Positions 28,119-37,290 are shown, counted from the stretch's first letter. The stretch: 64,000 nucleotides of DNA from Agrobacterium cucumeris (GCF_030036535.1 NZ_CP080388.1:1240001-1304000); one strand, 5' to 3'. Translations and numbers: made by a program. The notes: generated by a model not told the origin, from the letters alone.

Positions 28119-28312
28119 AAACGCCTCATGGAATAATCAACGCGATCACTCAATGAGATCCCAAATTGCAAATTAAGAACCATACCGTTACATTTTGCAA
28201 CGAAACGGTTTCTGGTCGTCGACCATAGTTCCGCCCCATGAACACTGCCGCAGTTGCGCATCATCGCGCACAGGCATGCCGGCCACAATCAACAGACTGG
28301 ATCTAGCGTCTT

Positions 28313-28660
28313 TTATAAAGCGGCCGTGGCCGTCGAAACAAACAACTCGTCAGGCGATTGGTACTTGCTATTGCGGTCCGCGATCAGGCATGCAGAGTTT
28401 GGCTGTGTCGACAGCAATTCCGCCGCATCCTCTATCGTGATGATGCATTCGTATCGCGGAATGAACTGTATGATGTTGTACAGCGCCAACGTCTGGCGAC
28501 CGGGTCGTTGTATGTCCCAAACCTCCGGTGCAACAGGTGAGTCAATTATGCCCAGACGGGATTTCGGCCGCTCATTTCGCTCCCGGCAGCCATCGGAGAT
28601 CAGATATCGCAACTCCGTGTCCATGGGCGCTGGCATACGAACAGTGGTTATTCGATTCAA
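28313..28660 (-). pseudogene. possible relic of a VirB11/CpaF-type secretion ATPase
   Basis: A 115-codon minus-strand frame contains RPGRQTLALYNIIQFIP followed by RYECIITIEDAAELLSTQP. In CpaF/VirB11 ATPases the Walker A region (GSGKTTLLNAL) is followed by FIP, and then by ITIEDAAEL, in the same order and at similar spacing. Here the Walker Lys is replaced by Arg, and the flanking sequence does not match. The call rests on that one block, so it is tentative. If right, it is a decayed piece of a secretion or pilus locus. Confidence 0.35.
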
Positions 28661-28703
28661 AGATTACAGCGGAGTGCTTTATTCCGAGTTTGTGCGGCTC
28701 TAA

Positions 28704-29123
28704 CGAAAGTCTGGATTCGTTAATGGGTGCAACGCAGTTGATGTAACCGTTTGATACTGCCTATCGCCTAGCCATCGACAGCAAATTTGTTATTGCTGGG
28801 ATGTACCAGTGAAAATCACCGACCTTCAAAGGCGAGACTAGGAAGTAAAGGCTTTCTGTTTCGCCTTTTTTTGGCATTTCGCCAAGCTCAAGGGCCTGCA
28901 GGCAGCAGACGCATTGTTTCGAGGGTACGCGAAACGGGGAGAACGGCACTAGGTCGTCAAATCCTAACTTTCCGATCGTTCAGTTAACCGTAGGTAGGTG
29001 TCAGCCGTGGCGTGACACAATGCATTATGGGCAGATTCATGGCGCCTCTGTTCTGCTACGCGCTGACCCAAGGAAGACACGAGGCGGTGCACTGCCGATG
29101 CGGGAATCGTGAAAGGATAAAAC
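28704..29123. other. intergenic region, no gene seen
   Basis: About 420 bp between the secretion-ATPase relic and the ArdC-like gene. No frame with a ribosome site or recognisable motif. The promoter of the downstream gene should lie here, but I see no clear -35/-10 pair. Confidence 0.4.
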
Positions 29124-29999
29124 ATGAAGCGCGATACCTATCAGTTCATTACCGACAAGATCGTGGCTGTGCTCGAAACTGGTGTATGCCCTTGGTTGCA
29201 GCCGTGGGGCAAAGGTATTAGGCCACACCGGCCGTTACGTCACAACGGCATCCCCTATCATGGGGTCAACACCATCGTGCTTTGGTTAGCCGCGGCGGAA
29301 CAGGGCTACAATTCGGCCTACTGGCTGACATTCAAGCAAGCGCTGGGACTTGGAGCATCGGTCAGAAAAGGTGAAAAATCAACGCTAGTCGTCTATTCAC
29401 GCGCAATCGAGAAGGGCACGACAGTCGACCGAAAAATTTCCTTCTCGAGAGGCTACGCTGTTTTCAACGCCCAACAGATCGATGGATTGCCCGTATATTA
29501 CTATTATAAGCCTGCGCCGACGGACGAGCCAAAACAGGCGATCAAGAACGCGGACATCTTTTTCGCGAACTTGGGAGCGGACATCCGCAACGGCGGAAAC
29601 TCAGCCTATTACAGCCTGGAAACTGATCATGTTCAAATGCCGCGGTTTGATGCTTTTTCTTCAGCAGAGGCATATGCAGGGACACTTGCGCACGAGCTCA
29701 TCCGTTGGACATCAAGCCGAGGCCGCCTTAACCGCGATTTGTTACGCTGCGGTCAGGATAAAGACGCTTACGCGCGCGAGGCATTGATTGCCGAGCTTGG
29801 AGCGTGTTTTCTGTGCTGCGATCTGGGCATCAAGGCCAGGCCCCGCGAGGATCATGCCTCCCATATCGGCCTGTGGATGAAAATCTTAAAGGGTGACAAA
29901 CGGGCCATCTTTCAGGCCGCAAGTGCCGCCGAAAAGGCCGTTGGGTTCATGCAAGACCTACAACCACTTACCGATGTCGCGCCGTCTTACCGTCTATAA
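29124..29999 (+). CDS. ArdC-like antirestriction/zincin protein with altered metal motif
   Basis: This 291-residue protein has the ArdC layout. The N-terminal ssDNA-binding domain (about 1-125) carries PWLQPWGKG, RHNGIPYHGVNTIVLWL, YWLTFKQALGLGASVRKGEKS and VFNAQQIDGLP. A C-terminal zincin-like peptidase domain follows. ArdC proteins, carried by plasmids and conjugative elements, protect incoming DNA from restriction. The zinc site normally reads HELxHW, but here it is HELIRW (His to Arg, codon CGT), removing the second zinc ligand. The downstream Glu-containing helix (EALIAELGACFLC) is intact. DNA binding may survive while peptidase activity is probably lost. The start has AAGGA at a good distance. 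Confidence 0.85.
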   Translation: MKRDTYQFITDKIVAVLETGVCPWLQPWGKGIRPHRPLRHNGIPYHGVNTIVLWLAAAEQGYNSAYWLTFKQALGLGASVRKGEKSTLVVYSRAIEKGTTVDRKISFSRGYAVFNAQQIDGLPVYYYYKPAPTDEPKQAIKNADIFFANLGADIRNGGNSAYYSLETDHVQMPRFDAFSSAEAYAGTLAHELIRWTSSRGRLNRDLLRCGQDKDAYAREALIAELGACFLCCDLGIKARPREDHASHIGLWMKILKGDKRAIFQAASAAEKAVGFMQDLQPLTDVAPSYRL

Positions 30000-30094
30000 T
30001 TACTTCTACTTTGTGATCGCAACAAAATGGCGGACCCTAAAGGCTTGATCCCCAGTCCCCTTATCAACGGATAGGCTCGTTGTTGATCACGAAA

Positions 30095-30122
30095 GAGCCC
30101 GCAGCTGGCGGGCTGCGGGCTC
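30095..30122. terminator. strong GC-rich hairpin downstream of the ArdC-like gene
   Basis: A perfect 11-bp stem GAGCCCGCAGC/GCTGCGGGCTC with loop TGGCGG lies 95 bp after the ardC-like stop. There is no U-tract on either side, so it may be a rho-assisted terminator or transcript end. Confidence 0.5.
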
Positions 30123-30300
30123 GGTACTGGCTGGTTAACAGCTGCTACCAGCCTATTAAGACTAGCCAGCGTTTCGAATAATGCAGGACGCCATTTCAAC
30201 GAGAACGTTGCATACCGTTTGATACGGTCACGTCACTCCACGTCGATGCAAGTTTTGTCATAAGCCTCGAACCAACAAAAAATGTCGGTGAGAGTACGGG

Positions 30301-30678
30301 ATGAACGAACGCGGAAAAGTATTGCAGAAGCGCCTGTCGCTGGTGAAATCAGGCGTATGCATGAAGGCCTTGCTTTCAGCTTTTCTGTCCACGCAGTCGG
30401 CTTTTGCCCAAGAGCGCGGTCCAGCCGATTTCGGTGCGTTTGGCCAAAATGTCAAAGTCGACGTGCTCGATGATGGGACATGGACAGGCCATCGGGAGTT
30501 TAGGACGCGCGACAATCTCATGCGGTTTGCAGATCCCTTTGCAGATACGAAGGTTGCCGGCGCGGGCGCCAAAGCCAACCCCGAACTCGTGACGATTGCA
30601 AAAGTGGCTGACGCGCTCAGTTACAAAATTCGCGTATTGCCAAAGCCTCAAGCTGATCGCGCTTCGTATCGTGATTGA
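30301..30678 (+). CDS. small exported hypothetical protein
   Basis: This 125-codon frame was not recognised as any family. If translation starts at the internal ATG at 30361, the product is 105 residues with a signal-peptide-like start (MKALLSAFLSTQSAFAQE). The longer form puts basic residues before it. The mature part is polar with no cysteines or repeats. It is followed by a GC-rich hairpin. It lies alone between the ArdC-like gene and TPR paralogue B. No strong Shine-Dalgarno is seen for either start. Confidence 0.45.
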   Translation: MNERGKVLQKRLSLVKSGVCMKALLSAFLSTQSAFAQERGPADFGAFGQNVKVDVLDDGTWTGHREFRTRDNLMRFADPFADTKVAGAGAKANPELVTIAKVADALSYKIRVLPKPQADRASYRD

Positions 30679-30708
30679 GATGGATCCGGTTTAACCAAGA
30701 GTATCGCA

Positions 30709-30735
30709 GCCCGGCGGCTTATCGATCGCCGGGCC
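30709..30735 (+). terminator. terminator-like hairpin after the small exported protein
   Basis: An 8-bp stem GCCCGGCG/CGCCGGGC with a 10-nt loop begins about 30 bp after the stop at 30678. Only a short T-rich stretch (TTGT) follows, so strength is uncertain. Confidence 0.5.
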
Positions 30736-30886
30736 TTGTATCTGGCGGAAAGATTTTTCCTTTCCCCACACTTCCATCCCTTTAGCGCTTTGCCGTCATA
30801 GGTCGCGCAACGGCGCCTATGACCCGTCAGTGCCGGCAACCTCAGACGAAAGCTATTGGATCAAACGCATGAAGAAGGAGTTGACC

Positions 30887-32623
30887 GTGGTTTTAAGTCC
30901 GAAGATTGAGCAACATCATCCCGATCCTGACATGGTGAGAGAAGCGCTCGAGCATGTGTTCGCTTCGGAGGTTTTTATTAATTCTGGAAGAATGCGCACC
31001 TTTCTCGAGTACATCGTTACCGAAACAATGGAGGGACGTGGCGATCGTATAAAGGCTTACAGCATCGCTCTCGAAGTCTTCGGCCGTAAAGATGACTTCG
31101 CCATATCGGACGACTCAATCGTGCGCACAACTGCGAACCGTCTCCGCAATTCCCTTGAACGTTACAACGCTTCACCCGACAGCAGAAGGTCACCTCTTCT
31201 AATTAGCCTGCCACGTGGGAGGTATGTCCCGGTCTTTGAGAACAATCCCGCCTGCGTTCCAGTAGGAACTAACAACGAGCGGAAGCAGCTGTCTGAAGGG
31301 TTTGTCAACTTCCGCCAAAAATATCGATTGTCACTTATTCTCTCAGGCCTTTTACTGATCTGCTTATTTGCGGCGCTTGTGGGACTTCGCGAGTGGTTTC
31401 CGCAGGTTGGGCGATCAACGGTGACAGAGGCGACCGGTGCCCCGATGTTATTGGTACAGGATACCCGGTTCTCACCTGGTAGTGCTGTTGCAAAGAAGTT
31501 GGCACATGATCTTTCGGCGCTAGCGGCGAACAAACTTGCCGCTCATGGCATGGCCCGGGTCGTTGACGTGGCGAATGACGCCCAAAGTCTCGCGCGGGAC
31601 CTCGCCGAGAGAAATCCCTCGCGTGTCATCTATACGCTCGACACGGCTATCGTCGGACATGGCGAGGAGTTTGCGTTAGTCTGGAAACTCAACGATGCAC
31701 ATACGCGGGAGGTGTCATGGGCCGACCAGGTATCGCTGGGGAGCGTGAATCTGAATGGGAGTACTGCAGACTCGGCAGCAGATGCATTGGTAAGTGGCGT
31801 ATTCGGATTGGACGGCGCTATCCCCAGCCTTGAGTCGATGTATCAGGGAGAACTTAGCTGCCTAAGTCCACAGCAACGCGTCGCGATTATCTATGATGCC
31901 GGATTGATTCCAAATGCTCGCGAATGTCTTGAAAATCTGGTTGCGAGCCACCCGCGTCATGCGGAAGCCTGGGCAAGCTTGGCTCGTGTATATTTCAGAT
32001 TAGCGAGACATGCTGCTTCCGTTGGCGAGGACCCTAGCGACTACGGCGAGCTTTTGCACGTTGCGGCGGAGAAAACGTACGAGCTGCTCCCTCAATCCTT
32101 TGGTGCTCAATTGGCTGTCGCCTTTGACGTATATAATCACGGAAAGGTGGAATTATTTCAGGAAATAGCGCGGGACATGCTCAAGAAATTTAGAGATCCC
32201 CATTTTAAAATAATCATTGGCAACGCTTTTTGGAATATCGGTCGTACCGCCGAGGGTACGACGCTCGTCAAGGAAGGAAGGGAGGAGATGGATCGCCGGG
32301 GAACTCTAGCAGACCTGATATTGGCATTTGACCGCTACGAGAACGAGGATTTCGGTGAGGCTTTGAACATACTTGACGGGATCATCAATCCGGAGTTTTA
32401 CCGCTTCTATCTTCTTCGAGCCGCGACACTTGCAAAATTAGGGCGAACCGAAGCCGCTCGAGCGGCTATCGATAAACTCCATGAGAAACGCCCCGGCTAC
32501 GAAAATAACCTATACGCAGATTTCCGACACAACAATGTTGCCGATTCAAGGATCGAGCAGCTCGCCGAGGGGCTACGCGAAGCTGGCCTCGCCGTGCCAG
32601 TTCCGGCAGGGAATACGAGATAA
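30887..32623 (+). CDS. membrane-anchored TPR-like protein, paralogue B
   Basis: This 578-residue paralogue of the 22790 gene has the same order: an N-terminal domain (RMRTFLEYIVTETMEGRGDR, SIVRTTANRLRNSLERY), one transmembrane helix near residues 155-175 and a TPR-like C-terminal part. The best start is GTG 30887, because AAGGAG lies six bases upstream and the protein then begins at the same point as paralogue A. An in-frame ATG at 30869 is less well supported. The ends are nearly identical (RPGYENNLYADFRHNN versus RPGYENHLYFDFRHNN). Function unknown. Confidence 0.8.
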   Translation: MVLSPKIEQHHPDPDMVREALEHVFASEVFINSGRMRTFLEYIVTETMEGRGDRIKAYSIALEVFGRKDDFAISDDSIVRTTANRLRNSLERYNASPDSRRSPLLISLPRGRYVPVFENNPACVPVGTNNERKQLSEGFVNFRQKYRLSLILSGLLLICLFAALVGLREWFPQVGRSTVTEATGAPMLLVQDTRFSPGSAVAKKLAHDLSALAANKLAAHGMARVVDVANDAQSLARDLAERNPSRVIYTLDTAIVGHGEEFALVWKLNDAHTREVSWADQVSLGSVNLNGSTADSAADALVSGVFGLDGAIPSLESMYQGELSCLSPQQRVAIIYDAGLIPNARECLENLVASHPRHAEAWASLARVYFRLARHAASVGEDPSDYGELLHVAAEKTYELLPQSFGAQLAVAFDVYNHGKVELFQEIARDMLKKFRDPHFKIIIGNAFWNIGRTAEGTTLVKEGREEMDRRGTLADLILAFDRYENEDFGEALNILDGIINPEFYRFYLLRAATLAKLGRTEAARAAIDKLHEKRPGYENNLYADFRHNNVADSRIEQLAEGLREAGLAVPVPAGNTR

Positions 32624-33032
32624 ATATTTGATTTATCAGCGTGCCAATTCGGACCGCAGGTTCGTGAACTGTCTCTGAACGACAATTATTGCAGTCGGAG
32701 TTGTCTTATGAGAGGACGCACATGTCTGCTGGCACCATCTGAGAATTGCCATCGAAGTCGGTTCGGTTCCGTTATCCGAGATAATTGTTCGAGGTCGCCC
32801 GCGTTGGACCTGGCGATATCGAGTTCTCGCGTCACAGACGCCCTCAGCTTTCGCCGTGTCGTTACCTCCGGTTCGAGGACGCGGAACGATGCGTCCTTTT
32901 CGTCACGCTCATCAACGAGGTTGAGCCCGTCGCGGGTAGAGCGGCCAAGACTCACGGCATTTCCGGTGAAAAGTCAGAATTTTCGCGATTGCAAGCCGCC
33001 CCGATGAGGCGGCTTGCGTTAGTCGGTGACCC
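32624..33032. other. intergenic region, no supportable gene
   Basis: About 400 bp between TPR paralogue B and mctP. Overlapping short frames exist on both strands, but none has a ribosome site or family motif. It marks the right border of the low-GC zone; some frames look like degraded coding sequence. Confidence 0.4.
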
Positions 33033-34508
33033 TCAAGCGGCCAGGGGCTTGGAAGCGCGAAGGGCCAGGTTGATCAGGCAGGTGATCGCGATGTTCGCCG
33101 CCAAGGCCAACAGTCCCGTATAGACGGTGAAGGGTTCGCCGCCCAGGCTGACCGCGTGCAGGGGTTTCCAGCCGGCATCCCAGACAAGGTATGTTCCGCC
33201 GACAAAGCCAACGACCCATCCGGCCAGCAGTGCCGGCGCGCGAAACCAGTTGGAATAAAGACCAAAGATCAGCGCCGGTAGAGTCTGCAAGATCCAGATG
33301 CCACCCAGCAATTGCAGATCAAGGGCAAACTGCGTGGGCAGGAGAAGGATGACCAGCAGCGCGCCGACCTTGACGACGAGCGACGATAGCTTGGCCACCT
33401 TGGCTTCTCCTTCCGTGGTCACGTTCGGATTGACATAAGCCTTCCAGAAGTTCCGGGTAAACAGATTGGCGGCACCAATGCTCATGACGGCTGCCGGGAC
33501 CAGTGCGCCGATCGCGATGGCAGCGAAAGCGAAGCCGGCGAACCAGCTCGGAAACAGCATCTGGAATAGGGCTGGCACGACGTCGTTCGGGCTATCCAGC
33601 TTCAGGCCGGCAACGTGCCCCATATAGCCGAGCAGTGCCAGGAGGCCGAGCAGCAACGTATATGCAGGTAGAAGCACAGCGTTTTTGCGGATCGTGTTGG
33701 CGCTGTTGGACGCGAATATCCCTGTTAGGGTGTGGGGATACATGAAGGCCGCCAGAGCCGAACCCAAGGCAAGGGTAGCATAGGCGACATACTGGTTTCC
33801 GCCGAGCAACAAACTCCCGGTGCCCTTGGCATCGAATGCAGCCTTGGCGGATGCGAAGACGTTGTCATATCCACCAAGCTTTGAAGGAATAAGCAGGACG
33901 GCGACGATCACCACGATATAGATCATGATGTCCTTGACGAAGGCGATCAGAGCCGGTGCGCGCAGCCCTGCCGAATAGGTGTAAAGCGCCAGGATGATGA
34001 AGGCGATCGACAGCGGGATTTCGCCGTGAAGTCCGAGCGCCTTGAGCGCGGCCGTCATGCCGATCAGCTGCAGGGCGATGTAGGGCATGGTGGCAATAAC
34101 GCCGGTTGCCGCGACGGCCAATTCGAGGGCCCGTGAGCCGAACTGGCCGTGGACGATGTCGCCAGCGGTCACGTAACCTGCATCACGGGCGCGCTTCCAG
34201 AGCAATGGCATGACCGCGAAAACAAAGGGGTAGACGATAATCGTGTAAGGCAGGGCGAAAAAACCGTATGCGCCGACGACATAGACAAGCGCCGGTACTG
34301 CGATGATCGTATAGGCGGTGTAGAAGTCGCCGCCAACCAGGAACCAGGTGATCCAGGTGCCGAAAGAGCGCCCTCCCAGGCCCCATTCGTCGATATTGTC
34401 GAGGTCTTTGGGCTTGCGCCAGCGGGAGGCGACAAAGCCGAGCACGGTGACCAGAACGAAGAAGAAGGTGAAAACGGACAGTGCCGTGACGTCGATCTCA
34501 GTCGTCAT
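33033..34508 (-). CDS. mctP: sodium:solute symporter, MctP-like monocarboxylate transporter
   Basis: This 491-residue inner-membrane symporter of the SSS family has about 13 hydrophobic helices. It begins TALSVFTFFFVLVTVLGFVASRW and carries WGLGGRSFGTWITWFLVGGDFYTAYT, the opening helices expected for MctP-type carriers. MctP of Rhizobium leguminosarum imports monocarboxylates such as lactate, pyruvate and alanine, and is controlled by MctSR. Here mctS-mctR lie immediately upstream, supporting the name. The start at 34508 is inside the end of the DUF3311 gene (11-bp overlap), implying translational coupling. Confidence 0.85.
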   Translation of the reverse strand: MTTEIDVTALSVFTFFFVLVTVLGFVASRWRKPKDLDNIDEWGLGGRSFGTWITWFLVGGDFYTAYTIIAVPALVYVVGAYGFFALPYTIIVYPFVFAVMPLLWKRARDAGYVTAGDIVHGQFGSRALELAVAATGVIATMPYIALQLIGMTAALKALGLHGEIPLSIAFIILALYTYSAGLRAPALIAFVKDIMIYIVVIVAVLLIPSKLGGYDNVFASAKAAFDAKGTGSLLLGGNQYVAYATLALGSALAAFMYPHTLTGIFASNSANTIRKNAVLLPAYTLLLGLLALLGYMGHVAGLKLDSPNDVVPALFQMLFPSWFAGFAFAAIAIGALVPAAVMSIGAANLFTRNFWKAYVNPNVTTEGEAKVAKLSSLVVKVGALLVILLLPTQFALDLQLLGGIWILQTLPALIFGLYSNWFRAPALLAGWVVGFVGGTYLVWDAGWKPLHAVSLGGEPFTVYTGLLALAANIAITCLINLALRASKPLAA

Positions 34509-34701
34509 TGCGCACACTCCGATAGGCGACATAGGTGAGGAAGGCCGTCAACGGTACCCAGGCCAGCTGATACCAATAAAAGAACGGGAAACCGAAAAGG
34601 GCCGGCTCCTCGATATTGTAGAAGGGAACCCAGAGAAGACCGATATACGGAAGAGCAAGAAGCGACAAAGCCGCCTTCTTGCGCAGAGACTTTTGCGCCA
34701 T
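34498..34701 (-). CDS. DUF3311 small membrane protein coupled to mctP
   Basis: This 67-residue protein has two hydrophobic helices (LSLLALPYIGLLWVPFYN and FFYWYQLAWVPLTAFLTYVAY). DUF3311 proteins are regularly encoded just before SSS-family carriers and probably act as a small subunit. The start at 34701 has GGAGG-type bases upstream (TTGGGAGGAAAT), and the gene overlaps mctP by 11 bp. A longer upstream frame would add a basic, non-membrane extension and is not favoured. Confidence 0.85.
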   Translation of the reverse strand: MAQKSLRKKAALSLLALPYIGLLWVPFYNIEEPALFGFPFFYWYQLAWVPLTAFLTYVAYRSVRNDD

Positions 34702-34792
34702 GGTATTTCCTCCCAACTTGGCGTGTACGCCTGAAGGTCGTAGGGTCATTGATTTATGGTTACAATCGCGCCGCCGGCAAACTTGGACGCGA

Positions 34793-34810
34793 ATACCCAG
34801 AAGTGGGTAT
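34793..34810. promoter_or_regulatory. perfect palindrome, candidate MctR operator
   Basis: ATACCCA-GAAG-TGGGTAT is a perfect 7-bp inverted repeat in the 112-bp gap between mctR and the DUF3311-mctP pair, about 90-110 bp upstream of the DUF3311 start. The size and position suit a NarL/LuxR-type response regulator site. Assignment to MctR is inference. Confidence 0.55.
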
Positions 34811-34813
34811 GGG

Positions 34814-35458
34814 TCACGGAGCCAAAACGCCAATGCCCCGATCGAGTGCGTAGCGTACCAATTCCGCTGTTGATTTCAGCGCCAGCTTCTTTTTCAGGTG
34901 CTTTCGATGGGTTTCGGCTGTCGCGATGGTGATTCCGAGAGCATCGGCAATTTCGCGATTATTCTTCCCCGCAACCAGCTCGCGCAGCACGTCACGCTCC
35001 CGGGTGGTCAAAAGCTCGGATTCATCTATACGTGCCGCCTCCAATATGGCGTCTGCTACACCGGACGAGAAATAGGTGCCGCCTTTCGCGACCGCTTCGA
35101 TGGCGGCTGCGATCTCGTCGGTCGAGACATCCTTAAGGATGTAGCCGGAAGCGCCACGCAGCACGGACGACGAGATGTATTCTTTGTCATGGTGCATCGA
35201 GAGCATGATGATGCCGCATGCGGGCAGAGCGTTCTTGAACAGGCCTATCGCGTCTATGCCGCTGATCCTTGGCATGTTGATATCCAGCAGGATGACGTCC
35301 GGATGAAGCCCGGCTGCCAGGTCCAACCCCGCCTGCGCATCGGCGGCGATCCCCACGACGTTCAAATGCGCATAGGTCTGAAGGATGGCCCGGAGCCCAT
35401 CCAGAACCACTGGATGATTATCGACAAGCAAGACCCGGATGGTATGGGGTTTATTCAT
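34814..35458 (-). CDS. mctR: NarL/LuxR-family response regulator, MctR-like
   Basis: This 214-residue regulator has a receiver domain (VLLVDNHPVVLDGLR; phospho-acceptor Asp59 in VILLDINMP; the conserved Lys in YILKDVST) and a C-terminal LuxR HTH at about 150-207 (LTTRERDVLRELVAGKNNREIADALG). It should be phosphorylated by the adjacent kinase, with a 4-bp overlap of the genes. By analogy to R. leguminosarum MctSR it activates the transporter operon downstream. Confidence 0.88.
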   Translation of the reverse strand: MNKPHTIRVLLVDNHPVVLDGLRAILQTYAHLNVVGIAADAQAGLDLAAGLHPDVILLDINMPRISGIDAIGLFKNALPACGIIMLSMHHDKEYISSSVLRGASGYILKDVSTDEIAAAIEAVAKGGTYFSSGVADAILEAARIDESELLTTRERDVLRELVAGKNNREIADALGITIATAETHRKHLKKKLALKSTAELVRYALDRGIGVLAP

Positions 35459-36825
35459 GCCACTGACTCCGTCAGAACACGATGCGCCGAGCGCGGCATC
35501 AAGATGGTCAGTACGGTTCCCTTATCGTCGCTTTTGATCAGCAGAATACCGTGGAAATGTGCCACCCGTTCCTGCATGTTGCGCAAACCGAGGCCCGGCG
35601 ACGTGTTGCTCTCGCTATTAAATCCCGTGCCATTGTCGCCGATCGTCATTCGGCTGCGGCCACGCTCGCTGCGCAGGCGGATGAAAACCGTGGTCGCACC
35701 GGCATGCCGCTCGACATTGGTGAGTGCTTCCTGCGCGATGCGGTAGAGGGCCGTACTGGCCTCCGCTTTCAGGCCGTCCGCAAAAAAGCTGGCGTCCAGC
35801 GTTGCCTGCAGGCCTGTCCTGACGCGAAAACCCTCACACAAGGCCCGCAGCGCCGCGATAAGCCCAAGATCATCGAGCAGAGGCGGCCTCAGTGCATGTG
35901 ACAGTTGGCGTACGTCACGGATCGCATCGTTGAGTGTCTTGATGCCACCTTCGATCGCTCCCAAGACGTCATTGTCGCCTGCCTTGACCATGCGTTCGGC
36001 CAAATTCATCGCATAACGAACACCGACCAGACTTTGCGAGATACCGTCGTGTAGGTCGCGGGCAAGCCTTGTACGTTCCTGCTCCTGTGTATCGATTACT
36101 CGCTGCGTCAACTGTCGCAGCTTGCGATCGGCAAGTCGTCGCTCGCTGACCGTGAGGACCATGCCCGTCGCAAATACCAGCAGGACCGCCGGTACTGTCA
36201 CCAATGCGACGACTTTGAATGTCCAGCCGATGGTGTTGCGAAAGTCCAATTGTGCTGTCTTGGTCTGTACATGGATTTCATCAAGGTAGATGCCCGTTCC
36301 CAGAATCCAGCGCCAGTCGTCAAGTTTGGCCACGTAGGAAAGTTTGTCGCCGACCTGGTCCGTCGCCGGCCGCTCCCATTTGTATTGGACGAAACCGCCG
36401 CCCGCCTTCGCGGTGTCGATTAGGCTTGCGATGACCTTCTTGCCATCTGCGTCGATGAGATCCAGCCAGTTACGGCCGGGGAACTCGTTTTGTCGGGGAT
36501 GGACGATGCTGTTGCCGGCATAATCGTAAACGAAGAAATATCCGTCCTCTCCATAGTCCAGGCTCTTGATAAGTTCGATCGCCCTTTTCTGCTTCTCATC
36601 GTCCGAGAGGCCGCTCTGCGCCATGATCCCGCGGACGGCTGACATGGCCACATAGGTGAGATGAACGATTTCGCTCTCTTTGGCTTTCAGCATATTCCGC
36701 TCGAACGTGGATATGCTGCTCTCGGCCAACGTCCTGGACTGCCATGTGATGAAGGCCGAGATGGCGAGCACCGCCAAGACCAGCGGTAAGATGGAAAGGG
36801 CGATGATCTGCTGCCGAAAATTCAT
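35455..36825 (-). CDS. mctS: sensor histidine kinase, MctS-like
   Basis: This 456-residue kinase has a transmembrane helix at about 8-28, then a periplasmic single-Cache-type sensor (GEDGYFFVYDYAGNSIVHP, then WRWILGTGIYLDEI) and a second helix near 200-226. A HisKA_3 dimerisation domain follows with His259 in RLARDLHDGISQSLVG, and an HATPase domain (LYRIAQEALTNVERHA, then GLGLRNMQERV). The Cache domain suits small carboxylate ligands. The start at 36825 places helix 1 at the N-terminus. It partners MctR and presumably controls mctP. Confidence 0.88.
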   Translation of the reverse strand: MNFRQQIIALSILPLVLAVLAISAFITWQSRTLAESSISTFERNMLKAKESEIVHLTYVAMSAVRGIMAQSGLSDDEKQKRAIELIKSLDYGEDGYFFVYDYAGNSIVHPRQNEFPGRNWLDLIDADGKKVIASLIDTAKAGGGFVQYKWERPATDQVGDKLSYVAKLDDWRWILGTGIYLDEIHVQTKTAQLDFRNTIGWTFKVVALVTVPAVLLVFATGMVLTVSERRLADRKLRQLTQRVIDTQEQERTRLARDLHDGISQSLVGVRYAMNLAERMVKAGDNDVLGAIEGGIKTLNDAIRDVRQLSHALRPPLLDDLGLIAALRALCEGFRVRTGLQATLDASFFADGLKAEASTALYRIAQEALTNVERHAGATTVFIRLRSERGRSRMTIGDNGTGFNSESNTSPGLGLRNMQERVAHFHGILLIKSDDKGTVLTILMPRSAHRVLTESVA

Positions 36826-36990
36826 GGAAATGAAGGCCCTTTTCACCGGCACGTTGTTTTTAACAGTAAGATCAGCGCATATTTTTACGGCATTCAGGAA
36901 ATGCTGCCAGTTTCTGCAATGTCGCTTTAATCCCGACAAAGGTTAGAATTTTGCGCCTAAGTTTTGCAAGGCGCATTTTGGCAGCGCTGT

Positions 36991-37290
36991 TCATGCGGCG
37001 ATTTTGCCGAAATCTATATGGCTGTCCAGATCGAGGTCGAACCGGCCGTAGTGATTTTCGTGATGTGAGGCCGCGATAATCTTCCGGTGAAATACGGCCG
37101 TGTCAGGCTGGTTTAGAGAGCAACGTTTGCAGCATGCAGGTGTTCACATAGATGAGCGAGATTTCAAGAAGATCGCCCCCGAAACATTCCGGTTGTGCAT
37201 CGCTCGTATAGACGACCACCCTCTTGTCTGGCGATAGATATACTTGAACCCGAGTCGCAGAAGCGAAACTCGTCCCGCCGCCATTAGTTC
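36991..37290 (-). pseudogene. decayed small gene between mctS and the LysR gene
   Basis: On the minus strand a frame without a start codon runs from about 37290 to a TGA at 37103, with protein-like composition (RVQVYLSPDKRVVVYTSD, ending LSKPA). A second frame then continues as FHRKIIAASHHENHYGRFDL and DLDSHIDFGKIAA, ending at 36991. The two pieces would join by one frameshift. I do not recognise the family. The 5' end runs into the LysR 3' end, so the start has been lost. Confidence 0.3.
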
